This document shows positions 13,838 through 20,917 of a stretch of DNA of 37,515 bases, piece after piece. Each line of letters starts with the position of its first letter. Position 1 is the first letter of the stretch. The notes below the pieces were generated by a model. The model did not search any database. It had not been told where the DNA came from and worked only from the letters and a program-made list of their open reading frames with translations. Both the position numbers and the translations under genes were made by a program. Source of the stretch: a virus; IMG/VR virus record IMGVR_UViG_3300048597_000488, positions 1 to 37,515 of that record; one strand, given 5' to 3'.

Positions 13838-14299
13838 TTACATCCGTATGAAATCACTTAGACATCCCGTGGTATGCCTTCGGCATAGCAACTCTGCTTC
13901 ACGTGCCCTGTAGTGATCTACAAATGCAACCACCTGTTGTTTTACATTAAGAGGGCTTAATATCCGAGAAGGCTTAAGCATTAACATTCTTGCAAAGTCT
14001 CTTGCTTGTTCAGTCAATTCTATGGAATAAGCTATGGTTTGCCCATAAATAACTACAGGTATTTCCTGGGACTTTATGACTGCCCTAAGCAACATCGCTG
14101 TTGTTCGTCCTGTACCTCTATATTTGTCTGCATTTGGATTACGGCTAAATATTCGCCATGCCTCTGGATGACGAAATGATTCAAAAGGTTCTAGTTCTAA
14201 TATGTAGCGGGCTTGCTCAAACGTAAGATTTCTGTTTATTGGTGCTTCAGCGTGCAATGTCGAATCGATGATTGATTCTTGATGGCTTGGTTCTTGCAT
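13838..14299 (-). CDS. Hypothetical protein with GxGRTT P-loop-like motif
   Basis: The last gene of the - strand cassette. It encodes about 153 residues from ATG 14299; a TTG at 14326 would add nine. After a polar start comes an LTFEQARYILELEPFESFRHPEAW region, then KYRGTGRTTAMLLRAVI at about residue 70-85, which looks like a Walker A loop (GxGRTT) followed by a helix, then IPVVIYGQTIAYSIEL. No Walker B or helicase motif follows, so a full ATPase is unlikely; it may bind a nucleotide or be a fragment. There is no Shine-Dalgarno; the leader has the CCAACCACA sequence shared by several genes of this cassette. Confidence 0.5.
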   Translation of the reverse strand: MQEPSHQESIIDSTLHAEAPINRNLTFEQARYILELEPFESFRHPEAWRIFSRNPNADKYRGTGRTTAMLLRAVIKSQEIPVVIYGQTIAYSIELTEQARDFARMLMLKPSRILSPLNVKQQVVAFVDHYRAREAELLCRRHTTGCLSDFIRM

Positions 14300-14338
14300 G
14301 GTTTTATGTGGTTGGATTTTGTTCAACGGCGATCGCCT

Positions 14339-14593
14339 TTAAAGAATCGTATATTTGCCGCACTCCGATAAATGGGGAATCTGGGGGTTCATGATCGCCT
14401 GTCGTTCATCCTCGCTCAAATCCTCTATGGTTACAGTCAAGGACGATTTTAGGGCTAGGTATTCCTCAAATATGGCTTTAAGGTCGCAGGCTCGGCAATC
14501 CCCTATTAAACGAGCATTGGACACCCAAGATGAGGCGCACTCTAAGCCGTGTAATGCCACCTTCATTAAATCACCGTCAATTTCACTGTTCAT
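14339..14593 (-). CDS. Hypothetical protein (84 aa)
   Basis: An 84-residue acidic protein with AGAGG six bases before the ATG. It has a helix with paired cysteines (GDCRACDLKAIFEEYLALK) and a Glu/Asp-rich segment (TIEDLSEDERQAIMN). No family is recognised. It lies downstream of dnaN on the same strand, 25 bases after it, so it is probably co-transcribed with it. Confidence 0.5.
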   Translation of the reverse strand: MNSEIDGDLMKVALHGLECASSWVSNARLIGDCRACDLKAIFEEYLALKSSLTVTIEDLSEDERQAIMNPQIPHLSECGKYTIL

Positions 14594-14618
14594 GGTTTAC
14601 CTCTAATTTGGCGATCGC

Positions 14619-15701
14619 CTACTTGATAAGGTTAACGGGCATGACCAGATGGGTAATGTCTTGGCCACCGAGGGGGATGGTGATAACGGGCTGGTTAGGT
14701 TGATTGAATTTTAGCTGAATGGCTTGGCCAGGCAGATGGCGCAGGGACTCCAGTAGGTATTTCAAATTGAAGCCAAATTCCTCCGGGGTGCCGGTCAGTT
14801 GGGAGTCTAGCTGTTCCCTTCCATTACCTAGTTCCCCGTCCTCCGTGGTGGCAATTAAACAGTCTTTGTCAAAGTGAATCTGGGCCAGGTTATTTTTGTC
14901 CGACAGCACCGACAGACGGGTGAGAGTTTCTAGCAATGGCTGGCGATCGACGGTGACCACACTCTCAAATTGGACAGGGATTAGTTGATGGTAGGCGGGA
15001 TAGGTCCCCTGCAATACCCGACAGGTCAGGCGGCGACCAGGGACAGTAAAGCTAATTCGGTCTTCCCCTAGGCACATATTGATTTCTTCCACCCCGTCCA
15101 TCATCTTTTCCACTTCCAGCAGTGCTTTGGCGGGGATGGTAACGGCTATTTCGGGGGCGGCATAATCCAAACGATGCACGGCTAGGCGGTGCCCATCGGT
15201 GGCGGCAAGCTCTAAACTTTCCCCGTCCCCTTTGACATGAACCCCGGTCAATACCTGTTTGGTTTCATCGGTGCTAGCGGCAAATGCCACAGACCTGATC
15301 GCCTCCCGGAGTAGGTCAGCAGGGAAAATAATATCCTCCCCCTCCACCACTGGCAGATCTGGGTATTCTTCCGGGCTGATGCCCCGTACATTGAACTTGG
15401 CAAAACCGGCATTAATGGCGATCGCCTCTTCTTTTAATTCCAGGGACACATCGCCATCAGGCAAGCGGTTAACGATGTCGGAGAACATTTTGGCGGATAC
15501 CGTCCAGGAACCGGGCTGACCATCGGCGGGAATATCAACTTGCACCATGGTGCGGAGGTCAAACCCAGTGATGGTCAAGTCGGTGCCATCGGTTTCTAGT
15601 TTTAGGTTGCCGAGGATGGGATGGGTAGGTCTGGCACTAACGGCACGGCTGGCAAGTCCCACCGCATTGGCTAACTCTTTTTGCTGGCAGAATATTTTCA
15701 T
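14619..15701 (-). CDS. dnaN: DNA polymerase III beta subunit (sliding clamp)
   Basis: A 360-residue full-length clamp: start MKIFCQQKELANAVGLASRAV, then HPILGNLKLE, ATDGHRLAVHRL (the canonical ATDGHRLA), and the end GGQDITHLVMPVNL, close to the bacterial VVMPMR-L end that lines the partner-binding pocket. Three repeats of the clamp fold can be followed along the length. The clamp tethers a DNA polymerase to its template. A complete clamp is unusual in a siphovirus; it suggests the phage polymerase uses its own clamp or captures the host replisome. The gene has no Shine-Dalgarno; its leader holds ACAACCAACAAA before the ATG. Module 2 lies immediately upstream, between it and nrdB. Confidence 0.92.
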   Translation of the reverse strand: MKIFCQQKELANAVGLASRAVSARPTHPILGNLKLETDGTDLTITGFDLRTMVQVDIPADGQPGSWTVSAKMFSDIVNRLPDGDVSLELKEEAIAINAGFAKFNVRGISPEEYPDLPVVEGEDIIFPADLLREAIRSVAFAASTDETKQVLTGVHVKGDGESLELAATDGHRLAVHRLDYAAPEIAVTIPAKALLEVEKMMDGVEEINMCLGEDRISFTVPGRRLTCRVLQGTYPAYHQLIPVQFESVVTVDRQPLLETLTRLSVLSDKNNLAQIHFDKDCLIATTEDGELGNGREQLDSQLTGTPEEFGFNLKYLLESLRHLPGQAIQLKFNQPNQPVITIPLGGQDITHLVMPVNLIK

Positions 15702-15741
15702 TTTGTTGGTTGTTTAGTGGTTTGGTCATCGTCGTCGGCGA

Positions 15742-16350
15742 TCAAACTAACGACGGTAGGTAGCCAATTGGATCAATCTCCGCTTCTATGTTGCGGATAC
15801 TGCCATTCATTATTGGATAGAAATTTTGAATAAAGTCACGTTCGGTTTTGTGTAACATCCTGAATTTCATCATTTCAGTTTCCGATAAGTACACCAAATC
15901 GACTTCAAACCCACAATCTAGCAAAAACTTTATTTCATCCATTCTGTGGTGTTGTTTAAGCCTCTGGCTTAAGTTTGATGTCATGCCAACGTAAAGCAGT
16001 ACAGTATGGTCGACCACTAGATTCCCGTCTGTCCCTATCCATGTCGCATCACGATATAACCAAAAAGAATATAGTGACTGAGTGTTTGGAATATTGAAGC
16101 CATCAAATGCTTCATCTGCGGATACCCTCTGCGCCGTTTTTAGGTAATGGACAAAGCTATCTACTATCGTTTTGTCTATTGCGAAATCCAATATGCTATT
16201 CGCCGTAGTAAAAAGCCAATCTGAATCAAGATATTCTCCCGAAATAAAATTATAAGCATCACGGCAAAATCGGGGAGAATTTTCGGACTTTTTCTTGATT
16301 AGGTCTGCATAACATGCGTTTATTGCGTACCAAAAATAAGATGGCAACAT
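15742..16350 (-). CDS. GIY-YIG family endonuclease (module 2, gene 2)
   Basis: A 202-residue protein. The N-terminal half is helical and unrecognised. The GIY-YIG domain spans about 90-185: SLYSF at 92-96 in place of GIY, YVG at 120-122, catalytic-type Arg R130 (QRLKQHH), Glu E170 (KTERDF) and Asn N182. The stretch HHRMDEI...L...G...YLSET parallels that of the module 1 nuclease, so the two are relatives with different N-terminal parts. The degenerate first motif may lower activity. No HIP1 site lies inside. The conserved 38-nt element lies 30 bases upstream of the start. Confidence 0.7.
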   Translation of the reverse strand: MLPSYFWYAINACYADLIKKKSENSPRFCRDAYNFISGEYLDSDWLFTTANSILDFAIDKTIVDSFVHYLKTAQRVSADEAFDGFNIPNTQSLYSFWLYRDATWIGTDGNLVVDHTVLLYVGMTSNLSQRLKQHHRMDEIKFLLDCGFEVDLVYLSETEMMKFRMLHKTERDFIQNFYPIMNGSIRNIEAEIDPIGYLPSLV

Positions 16351-16379
16351 TATCTAAATACCTTTTGCGTGTAGGGACA

Positions 16380-16417
16380 AAAAGGTCAGGGGCGCCACTC
16401 CCTCCCTAACGGCGCAG
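16380..16417 (-). promoter_or_regulatory. Conserved 38-nt intergenic element, copy 2
   Basis: Identical on the - strand to 5866-5903. GCGCC (16415-16411) can pair with GGCGC (16396-16392), and GTTAGGG (16410-16404) with CCCTGAC (16391-16385), followed by CTTTTT. The flanks have diverged: the upstream gene stops about 50 bases before it here, but only six before it in copy 1, so ribosome position at the stop codon cannot be the shared signal. Confidence 0.6.
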
Positions 16418-16468
16418 ACTAATTATTCGCCTAGAAATAGCTGGCGGTTGCTGGAAATAACCAAATCG

Positions 16469-17146
16469 TCAGCAATCGCCATTAGAATCCTTGAATACAA
16501 TAGATGCAAGAAAATCTTTAACCTTGTCATTGTATTTAAACCACTCTCCCTTGACCTTATGCTCTGCGAGATAAGAGTGATACATAGCCTCGGTTTTTAA
16601 TGTGCCTGCGACCTCTCCTAGCACCAAAAAAGACTCTCCTACCGCCCCAGACTTAAAAGCAGAAAGTCTGCTTTCACAGTTATCGCTACCCGTAAAGCCC
16701 ACCTTCAAAAGGTTTCGTGTTTGATTCAAAACAAAATAAACAGTCCCTTGTTTTTCTTTGTCGTTGCTGGGGTCATTCTGCCACGGGAAATTTTCTAGCT
16801 CCCATTTTTTAAAGTCTTCCATATTGATGTCGGACTTAAATGGATTTTCCAAGTTGTAAAATGCTCTGACAAACCAGACATGGAATTTTGCATGTGATTG
16901 GTAGGCAAGTTCGGCGGCTAATTCAAAGTGCCCCCACGTTTCTCCGTCAACAAACTCAATGGGATGGACTATTTGTCCATGCTGAGTCGAATATAAGACA
17001 AAAATAGTAGATAATGCTGGCTTACTATCCAAAAAATCTTTAAGTCGCTTGCCGTTCGCTTGACACATCTGGGTCAAGTTCACAAACCCATCGGCACGAC
17101 GCTGGATCAGTTGTCCGTTGTAGTCAAAATTCTGTAGGCTGTTCAT
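16469..17146 (-). CDS. KilA-N plus T5orf172 (GIY-YIG-like) protein (module 2, gene 1)
   Basis: A 225-residue two-domain protein. Residues 1-100 are a KilA-N DNA-binding domain: IQRRADGFVNLTQMCQANGKR, DFLDSKPA, and ETWGHFELAAELAYQSHAKFHVWFV. Residues about 130-215 match T5orf172/MUG113 domains, a divergent GIY-YIG branch: GTVYFVLNQTRNLLKVGFTG, ESRLSAFKSG, TEAMYHSYLAEHKVKGEWF. Proteins with this layout are mobile phage accessory genes. Its first residues, MNSLQ, and the leader are shared with the BRO-N gene of module 1. It has its own promoter (TATAAT at 17218-17213) and no HIP1 site, so it looks newly acquired relative to the surrounding cassette. Confidence 0.8.
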   Translation of the reverse strand: MNSLQNFDYNGQLIQRRADGFVNLTQMCQANGKRLKDFLDSKPALSTIFVLYSTQHGQIVHPIEFVDGETWGHFELAAELAYQSHAKFHVWFVRAFYNLENPFKSDINMEDFKKWELENFPWQNDPSNDKEKQGTVYFVLNQTRNLLKVGFTGSDNCESRLSAFKSGAVGESFLVLGEVAGTLKTEAMYHSYLAEHKVKGEWFKYNDKVKDFLASIVFKDSNGDC

Positions 17147-17180
17147 TAGCCATTTACCTCCTATCTAGGTGAGTGGTGAG

Positions 17181-17218
17181 TCCCCCTGTTCGTAGCAGGG
17201 GGCATCTTTTTAATTATA
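17181..17218 (-). promoter_or_regulatory. Promoter -10 and 5' hairpin of module 2
   Basis: On the - strand TATAAT (17218-17213) is followed by TAAAAAGATG and a perfect stem CCCCCTG (17202-17196) with CAGGGGG (17188-17182) around a 7-nt loop. RNA starting about seven bases after the -10 would begin with this hairpin. No good -35 is seen. On the + strand the same hairpin is followed by CATCTTTTT, so it could also stop antisense transcription. Confidence 0.6.
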
Positions 17219-17254
17219 AGGCGATCATCTTTGTTGGCATCCAGGCGATCGCCG

Positions 17255-18268
17255 TTAGAAATCGTCCCATCCCTGGATAGTGGAAGCCATCATGTAGCTA
17301 GACACTGTTGTTTCAAAGAAATTCGCCTTGGTGCCCGCTTCCCCGCCGAGGTCGGCCACTTTTTCCAGGTGTTTATAGGGATTTTGTGGGGAACCATACA
17401 TGGGGGCCAAGGCGATCGCCCGGAGGCGTAAATCTGCCAGGTGCTTAGTGTAGTTAGCGGTGCTGGTTTCGGAAATGCCGAGGATGCCCCCCTCTGTTAT
17501 GTGGTTGGTCCACTCGATTTCCTGTTGCACGGCTGAATCAACCATTTCATAGAGCTTGTCCTTGGAATGGGGGAAGGTAGCCATACCTTCTGCTAATAAC
17601 TTTTGGAAAAGTCGGACATGGACCTGCTCATCCCGGTTGATGAGTTTCACAATATCGGCGGTGCCGCCCATTAATTGGCGACTCGATAGGGTATAGAAAT
17701 AGACAAAACCGTTGTAAAAATACAGACCCTCTAGCAGATAGTCCGCAAAGAGAGCATAGAGGTAATTTTCATCGGTGGGGCTGTCCAAATATCGCTGGTA
17801 GTGGGAGAGGATATTTTCACAGCGGGAATAGAGGGTTTTGTCTGATCGCCAGAATTCATAGATTTTGTCCCGTTCCTCCACTGGCAATAATGCCTCGACT
17901 ACATACTTGTAGGATTCCGAGTGGATTCCCTCGAAGAAGGCCTGTTCCGCTATGCAATGACGAACAGCGGGGGCTGTCATGGTATTGCCGATATAGGGCA
18001 GCATCGCCTCTTGGGTGCTGTCTAGGTAAATCAGGTAAGAGAAGATGCCATTGAAGGCCCTTTGCTCTTGGGAAAGGAGGTTATTATAGTCGTTCACGTC
18101 CCCCGTCAAATCCACCTTTTGGGGAACCCAGAAGAATTCCCGCATCTGGTTATAAATTTGGAGTGCCCATTGGAATTTGGGCTTGTTTAAGAGCATCAAG
18201 TTAGTGGTCTTGCCACCCCATAATTGCAAATCGTCATCGGTGGCGGTGGGGTCAAGAAGCAAAGGCAT
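17255..18268 (-). CDS. nrdB: Ribonucleotide reductase class I, beta subunit
   Basis: A 337-residue RNR small subunit that makes the radical needed to reduce ribonucleotides. All expected dimetal ligands are present: D83 (YLDSTQE), E113 and H116 (FFEGIHSESY), E180 (LLEGLYF), E214 and H217 (NRDEQVH). Y120, four residues after H116, is in the place of the radical tyrosine. The acidic C-terminus (QGWDDF) is the expected contact with the alpha subunit. No alpha subunit lies in this window, so it must be elsewhere in the phage or come from the host. GGAG precedes the ATG. It lies 24 bases after thyX, probably in one transcript. Confidence 0.93.
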   Translation of the reverse strand: MPLLLDPTATDDDLQLWGGKTTNLMLLNKPKFQWALQIYNQMREFFWVPQKVDLTGDVNDYNNLLSQEQRAFNGIFSYLIYLDSTQEAMLPYIGNTMTAPAVRHCIAEQAFFEGIHSESYKYVVEALLPVEERDKIYEFWRSDKTLYSRCENILSHYQRYLDSPTDENYLYALFADYLLEGLYFYNGFVYFYTLSSRQLMGGTADIVKLINRDEQVHVRLFQKLLAEGMATFPHSKDKLYEMVDSAVQQEIEWTNHITEGGILGISETSTANYTKHLADLRLRAIALAPMYGSPQNPYKHLEKVADLGGEAGTKANFFETTVSSYMMASTIQGWDDF

Positions 18269-18292
18269 AATTATCTCCAGGTGTGGGAACTT

Positions 18293-18946
18293 TTAATCTA
18301 TCGCTGTCGCTTCCGGGAAGCCCAATGCCTCGGCAACGGTGGGGAATTTTTCACAGAAGATTTGACGGGCCGCCAGGGCAATGTCCCGGTGTTCCTTTTG
18401 GGTGGCTGAGTCACACCGCACCTGGAAATAATGAATCCAACTGCGTACCGAACCCTTCATGTACATCCTGGTTTTGGTGTTCAGGGGCAAGAGTGAGCGG
18501 GCACATTCTTTGGCAACGCCATCATCTAAGGCTTGCTGATAATAGTCATGGCAGATTTCCCAAATGTGTGCTTGGGTAGCTCGAAATCTACGTTTTACGC
18601 TTTCCGGCAAGTCGTCAATAGAATTTTGGCGGTTCTTGTCGTCCTGCCTCCGGGCCTCGCATGGCTCATACCCCATAGCCTCGGCATATCTGAGGGAAAA
18701 TTCTTGAAATGAAAACGATTTGTGCCGGAGAATCTGAGGGGCGATCGCCCTTGTGGTGGTAATTTCCAGGGTCATATCTGCCATCTCAAACACAGACCAA
18801 TGGCCATGGTCAGCGCAATATTTTAGGAGTTTGGCATAGTTGGGGTTTTCCTGGTTCGGACTCGATACCCTGGCACAATAGGCGATTAGACCCTCTGCGG
18901 TAATGTCCCCTTCGGGCTGGGTCATGCTAACGAACTTCACTTCCAT
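18293..18946 (-). CDS. thyX: Flavin-dependent thymidylate synthase
   Basis: A 217-residue ThyX, which methylates dUMP to dTMP using FAD. The signature RHRxxSxxxxSxR is present as [13 protein letters not shown] at residues 74-86 (Lys for the third residue). [14 protein letters not shown] (flavin site) and [22 protein letters not shown] (the second substrate-binding segment) are also typical. With dCTP deaminase three genes upstream it completes a route from dCTP to dTMP. The leader is A+T-rich (TTTATAGATTTAAT) and has no clear Shine-Dalgarno. Phages commonly carry ThyX to keep dTTP high during replication. Confidence 0.93.
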   Translation of the reverse strand: MEVKFVSMTQPEGDITAEGLIAYCARVSSPNQENPNYAKLLKYCADHGHWSVFEMADMTLEITTTRAIAPQILRHKSFSFQEFSLRYAEAMGYEPCEARRQDDKNRQNSIDDLPESVKRRFRATQAHIWEICHDYYQQALDDGVAKECARSLLPLNTKTRMYMKGSVRSWIHYFQVRCDSATQKEHRDIALAARQIFCEKFPTVAEALGFPEATAID

Positions 18947-18990
18947 ATTAAATCTATAAATTGGGTAAACAATCCGCCTGTCAATAGGCT

Positions 18991-19323
18991 TTATTTGTTC
19001 GTTTTGTTTTTGGCTAATGCCACTCGTTTCAGAATCAAATAGCCAATCAAATCAAGCTCTGCATCCTCGGTATCGTCGGACTGCCCAGAGGCAATGCGGG
19101 AAAGCTTGTCATCAATCCTCACGTTGATTTGTTCAATTGCTGATGCCTTTGAGAAAATTCGTCGGGGTTGAATGGCTGAGTTTCCATACTTCCTGTTTTT
19201 GTCCAGAAGCATTTTTTTGACTCCGTCACATTCAATGGCGATCAGTTCCTGGATGTCTTCAGCGCTATCGTTAGCCACGGGGCTGGGTTCGGGAGTGGAA
19301 TAGTTAGCTGGTTGTTCAGTCAT
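18991..19323 (-). CDS. Small helical protein, possibly Nmad1/DUF1599-like
   Basis: A 110-residue protein. After a Pro/Ser-rich start the core reads [13 protein letters not shown], then [21 protein letters not shown], then [20 protein letters not shown]. This order (KNxxYG, then RxDDKLxR, then D.IGYL) is widespread in small phage proteins and resembles the nucleotide-modification-associated domain 1 family and, more loosely, all-alpha NTP pyrophosphatases. That would fit a nucleotide cassette, but no activity can be claimed. Its ATG overlaps the TGA of the preceding gene (ATGA), so translation is coupled. Confidence 0.6.
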   Translation of the reverse strand: MTEQPANYSTPEPSPVANDSAEDIQELIAIECDGVKKMLLDKNRKYGNSAIQPRRIFSKASAIEQINVRIDDKLSRIASGQSDDTEDAELDLIGYLILKRVALAKNKTNK

Positions 19324-19550
19324 GGTTCTAGTGTGGCGGCGATTAATTCGGATTCTGGAGATGGGTCTAAGGTGTCAATCCAGGGGCATGATTCAACATC
19401 AATACCCAAGGATTCAATTTCGTTATAGGTATTCATCAAAATTCCATGCCAGTTATACCAGCGTAGATTTAGCCCAGTCCCTTTAAATTCATCTAGGCGA
19501 CGGTATAGGCGATGGCATCGGCGGAATAGTTGGAAGGTTTGCTTGTTCAT
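19320..19550 (-). CDS. Hypothetical protein (76 aa), coupled to dcd
   Basis: A 76-residue protein starting at ATG 19550, which overlaps the TGA of the dCTP deaminase gene. The first part is basic (FRRCHRLYRRLDEFKG), the middle aromatic (NLRWYNWHGILMN) and the end acidic (DTLDPSPESELIA). No family is recognised. Its own stop overlaps the next ATG, so the three genes dcd, this one and the following one form a tightly coupled set. A longer reading of the frame exists upstream inside dcd, but the ATGA overlap marks this start. Confidence 0.6.
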   Translation of the reverse strand: MNKQTFQLFRRCHRLYRRLDEFKGTGLNLRWYNWHGILMNTYNEIESLGIDVESCPWIDTLDPSPESELIAATLEP

Positions 19551-20131
19551 CCTTTTGACTCCATTACTGTTTTGTCGCCGTTGTAGCGGCCGGTCTGGGC
19601 ATAGTTTTTGGTGGGGGTGCCGAGGGTGAGGCTGAATATCAACTGCCCCATCTTTAACCCTGGATACAGCGGCAACGGAGCTAAATCCATGTTGATAATT
19701 TCCATGGTCAACTTGCTTCCATGCCATCCCGGATCTGCGAAACCTGCTTCCATGTGTTCATACCACTCCCTTCCTCGGCTACTCTTTAACCGGAACTGGG
19801 CACAGAGGAAGTTGGGCAAGTGGAACGTCTCCAGGCTGGACACCAAATACCGTTCACCAGGATAGATAAGGTCTGGCATATCTTCCGAGTAATCTGTTAA
19901 ATCCACGTCAACATAGCCATTCTCAGCGTCAAGGTGTCGCCATTTGGCCGTCTCCCCAACCCGAATATCAAGGGAGGCGGGGTTAATTAAATCGGGGTCG
20001 TAGGGTTCCACCATGGGCGGAATTTTGGCGGGGCACACCTCCCACCCCAGCACATAGGTAAAGTAGTTTTGCAACTCCTCCGGCACCTCACCCCGGCATA
20101 GGGCATCAATCTGGCGATCGACTAGAATCAC
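19547..20131 (-). CDS. dcd: dCTP deaminase
   Basis: A 194-residue enzyme converting dCTP to dUTP. Evidence: start V(M)ILVDRQI, LINPASLDIRVG, LKSSRGREW (117-123), GFADPGWHGSKLTMEIIN with E144 in the catalytic position, YPGLKMGQLIF and the end YNGDKTVME. The GTG at 20131 follows GGAGGA and gives the family's usual length; the frame extends 40 codons further but that part does not fit the family. Whether it also hydrolyses dUTP cannot be judged. The product feeds ThyX after loss of pyrophosphate. The gene is separated by an intrinsic terminator from the zinc-ribbon gene before it, so a promoter probably lies at about 20140-20190; TAAAAT there is a weak candidate. Confidence 0.85.
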   Translation of the reverse strand: MILVDRQIDALCRGEVPEELQNYFTYVLGWEVCPAKIPPMVEPYDPDLINPASLDIRVGETAKWRHLDAENGYVDVDLTDYSEDMPDLIYPGERYLVSSLETFHLPNFLCAQFRLKSSRGREWYEHMEAGFADPGWHGSKLTMEIINMDLAPLPLYPGLKMGQLIFSLTLGTPTKNYAQTGRYNGDKTVMESKG

Positions 20132-20189
20132 GATTCCTCCGTAGTTGGTTCTGAGGGATTTTAACCGTGGAGGTTGGGTTAAATGAAAC

Positions 20190-20213
20190 AAAAAACCCGC
20201 CACTAGGACGGGT
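20190..20213 (-). terminator. Intrinsic terminator after the frameshift/zinc-ribbon gene
   Basis: On the - strand ACCCG (20213-20209) pairs with CGGGT (20199-20195); CC and GG in the loop can extend the stem past a bulged T. Six T residues (20195-20190) follow. It begins nine bases after the stop of the -1 frame (20223) but almost 100 bases after the zero-frame stop (20309), supporting the longer reading as the true gene end. Confidence 0.7.
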
Positions 20214-20222
20214 CGGAGTTGA

Positions 20223-20584
20223 TTAGTTTTTCCGGTTGAACTGTCTGCCACAGTCCTTGCATAACCATTGTTGCTTGCCGTATTTGGTTATGCCATTTTT
20301 GACTGTGTTTATGCCACCGCAGTCCGGGCAGACTTTTTTGCCATGTCATCTAGCCATTTTTGATAACGGATGGCACTGTCGGCGATCGCCGCTTCCAGGT
20401 TGGCACCATAGCCATGACAAGCATTTTTGCCAGAGAATAGCCATGGCAAGTCACATTTGCCGTCATAAGTGATGGAAATATTGCTATTGTCTGCGGGGTA
20501 GGTTTGGGCGGTTAATTCGTTGTAATGAAATTCAACAGAAGGAAAAGATTGTTCAATCTCTTGGCGGAATTGTTTCGGTGTCAT
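20223..20584 (-). CDS. Frameshift product: small protein fused to a zinc ribbon
   Basis: Slippage by -1 at A_AAA_AAG (20339-20333) after 84 residues gives a 120-residue protein. The added 36 residues read VCPDCGGINTVKNGITKYGK and continue to QFNRKN: two CxxC pairs around a GKQQWLC core. This is the zinc ribbon of IS1 InsA-type and related transposases. The ribbon frame has no ATG, GTG or TTG before the first CxxC and a stop (TGA) just before the slip site, so it can be read only by frameshifting. GACTG (20324-20320), eight bases after the slip site, can pair with CAGTC (20305-20301) as a stimulating stem. The terminator follows directly. The first part is of unknown function. Confidence 0.7.
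20309..20584 (-). CDS. Hypothetical protein (91 aa), zero-frame product
   Basis: The zero-frame reading gives 91 residues, MTPKQFRQEIEQSFPSVEF to SARTAVA. ATG 20584 has GAGG eight to ten bases upstream; an earlier ATG at 20620 lacks one. The middle (ITYDGKCDLPWLFSGKNACHGYGANLEAAIADSA) suggests a small alpha/beta domain. The last seven residues after the slip site are low in structure, as for a frameshift by-product. The leader (20585-20690) contains ACAACCAACCACA and a 7-bp hairpin. Function unknown. Confidence 0.6.
   Translation of the reverse strand: MTPKQFRQEIEQSFPSVEFHYNELTAQTYPADNSNISITYDGKCDLPWLFSGKNACHGYGANLEAAIADSAIRYQKWLDDMAKKSARTAVA
20333..20339 (-). promoter_or_regulatory. Canonical -1 frameshift heptamer A_AAA_AAG
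   Basis: In the zero frame the - strand reads GCA AAA AAG TCT. A_AAA_AAG is the most efficient known slip heptamer in bacteria (as in Escherichia coli dnaX). A 5-bp stem, GACTG with CAGTC, begins eight bases downstream, a normal distance for a stimulator. Confidence 0.7.
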
Positions 20585-20655
20585 TTTGATTTCCTCAATG
20601 TGGTTGGTTGTGCCACCCATTAGGCGGGGTGGCGATCGCCGTTATAATTTCCTTG

Positions 20656-20686
20656 TCCCCGCTTTTCCGTGGTTGGTTGGCGGGGA
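20656..20686 (-). promoter_or_regulatory. Leader hairpin with ACCAACCAC loop
   Basis: TCCCCGC and GCGGGGA form a perfect 7-bp stem around a 17-nt loop that contains CAACCAACCAC on the - strand. On the - strand no T-run follows, while on the + strand TTTT follows, so it may end antisense transcription or shape the leader of the zinc-ribbon gene. Confidence 0.45.
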
Positions 20687-20692
20687 TTTTGA

Positions 20693-20917
20693 TTAGTAGT
20701 TCAACAAGGGGTGGTCAGAAAGCATCTTTAGGGTAATCTGGCGACGAATCTCATTCACTGCCGCCTCCAAGACTTCTCTTTTGCTGTTCAGAGGGGGAAC
20801 ATTCCACCCCTGATCCCGTTTTAGGCGTAACTTTGCTTGTAGTAGACGGTAGGGGGTTTTAATGCCACCGTCTTTGATTTTTTGTTGGAACTTGGCTTTT
20901 AACTCTTGGTTAGACAT
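20693..20917 (-). CDS. Hypothetical protein (74 aa), first gene of the cassette
   Basis: A 74-residue basic helical protein (ELKAKFQQKIKDGGIKTPYRLLQAKLRLKRDQGW, ending SDHPLLNY). ATG 20917 is preceded by ACAACCAACCACAAACACC and no Shine-Dalgarno. The frame stays open for 54 codons upstream but that part lacks a start with a ribosome site and reads as non-coding. No family is recognised; small basic proteins in the first early position often bind DNA or host proteins, which is only a guess here. Confidence 0.5.
   Translation of the reverse strand: MSNQELKAKFQQKIKDGGIKTPYRLLQAKLRLKRDQGWNVPPLNSKREVLEAAVNEIRRQITLKMLSDHPLLNY

Noticed and set aside
19551-19727. N-terminal extension of the 76-residue gene upstream of dcd's stop
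   Set aside because: The ATGA overlap with dcd gives a natural start at 19550; the upstream part lies antiphase inside the conserved end of dcd.
20132-20251. Longer dcd reading from an upstream ATG
   Set aside because: The extra 40 residues cover the intrinsic terminator and do not resemble dCTP deaminases; GTG 20131 has GGAGGA and gives the family length.
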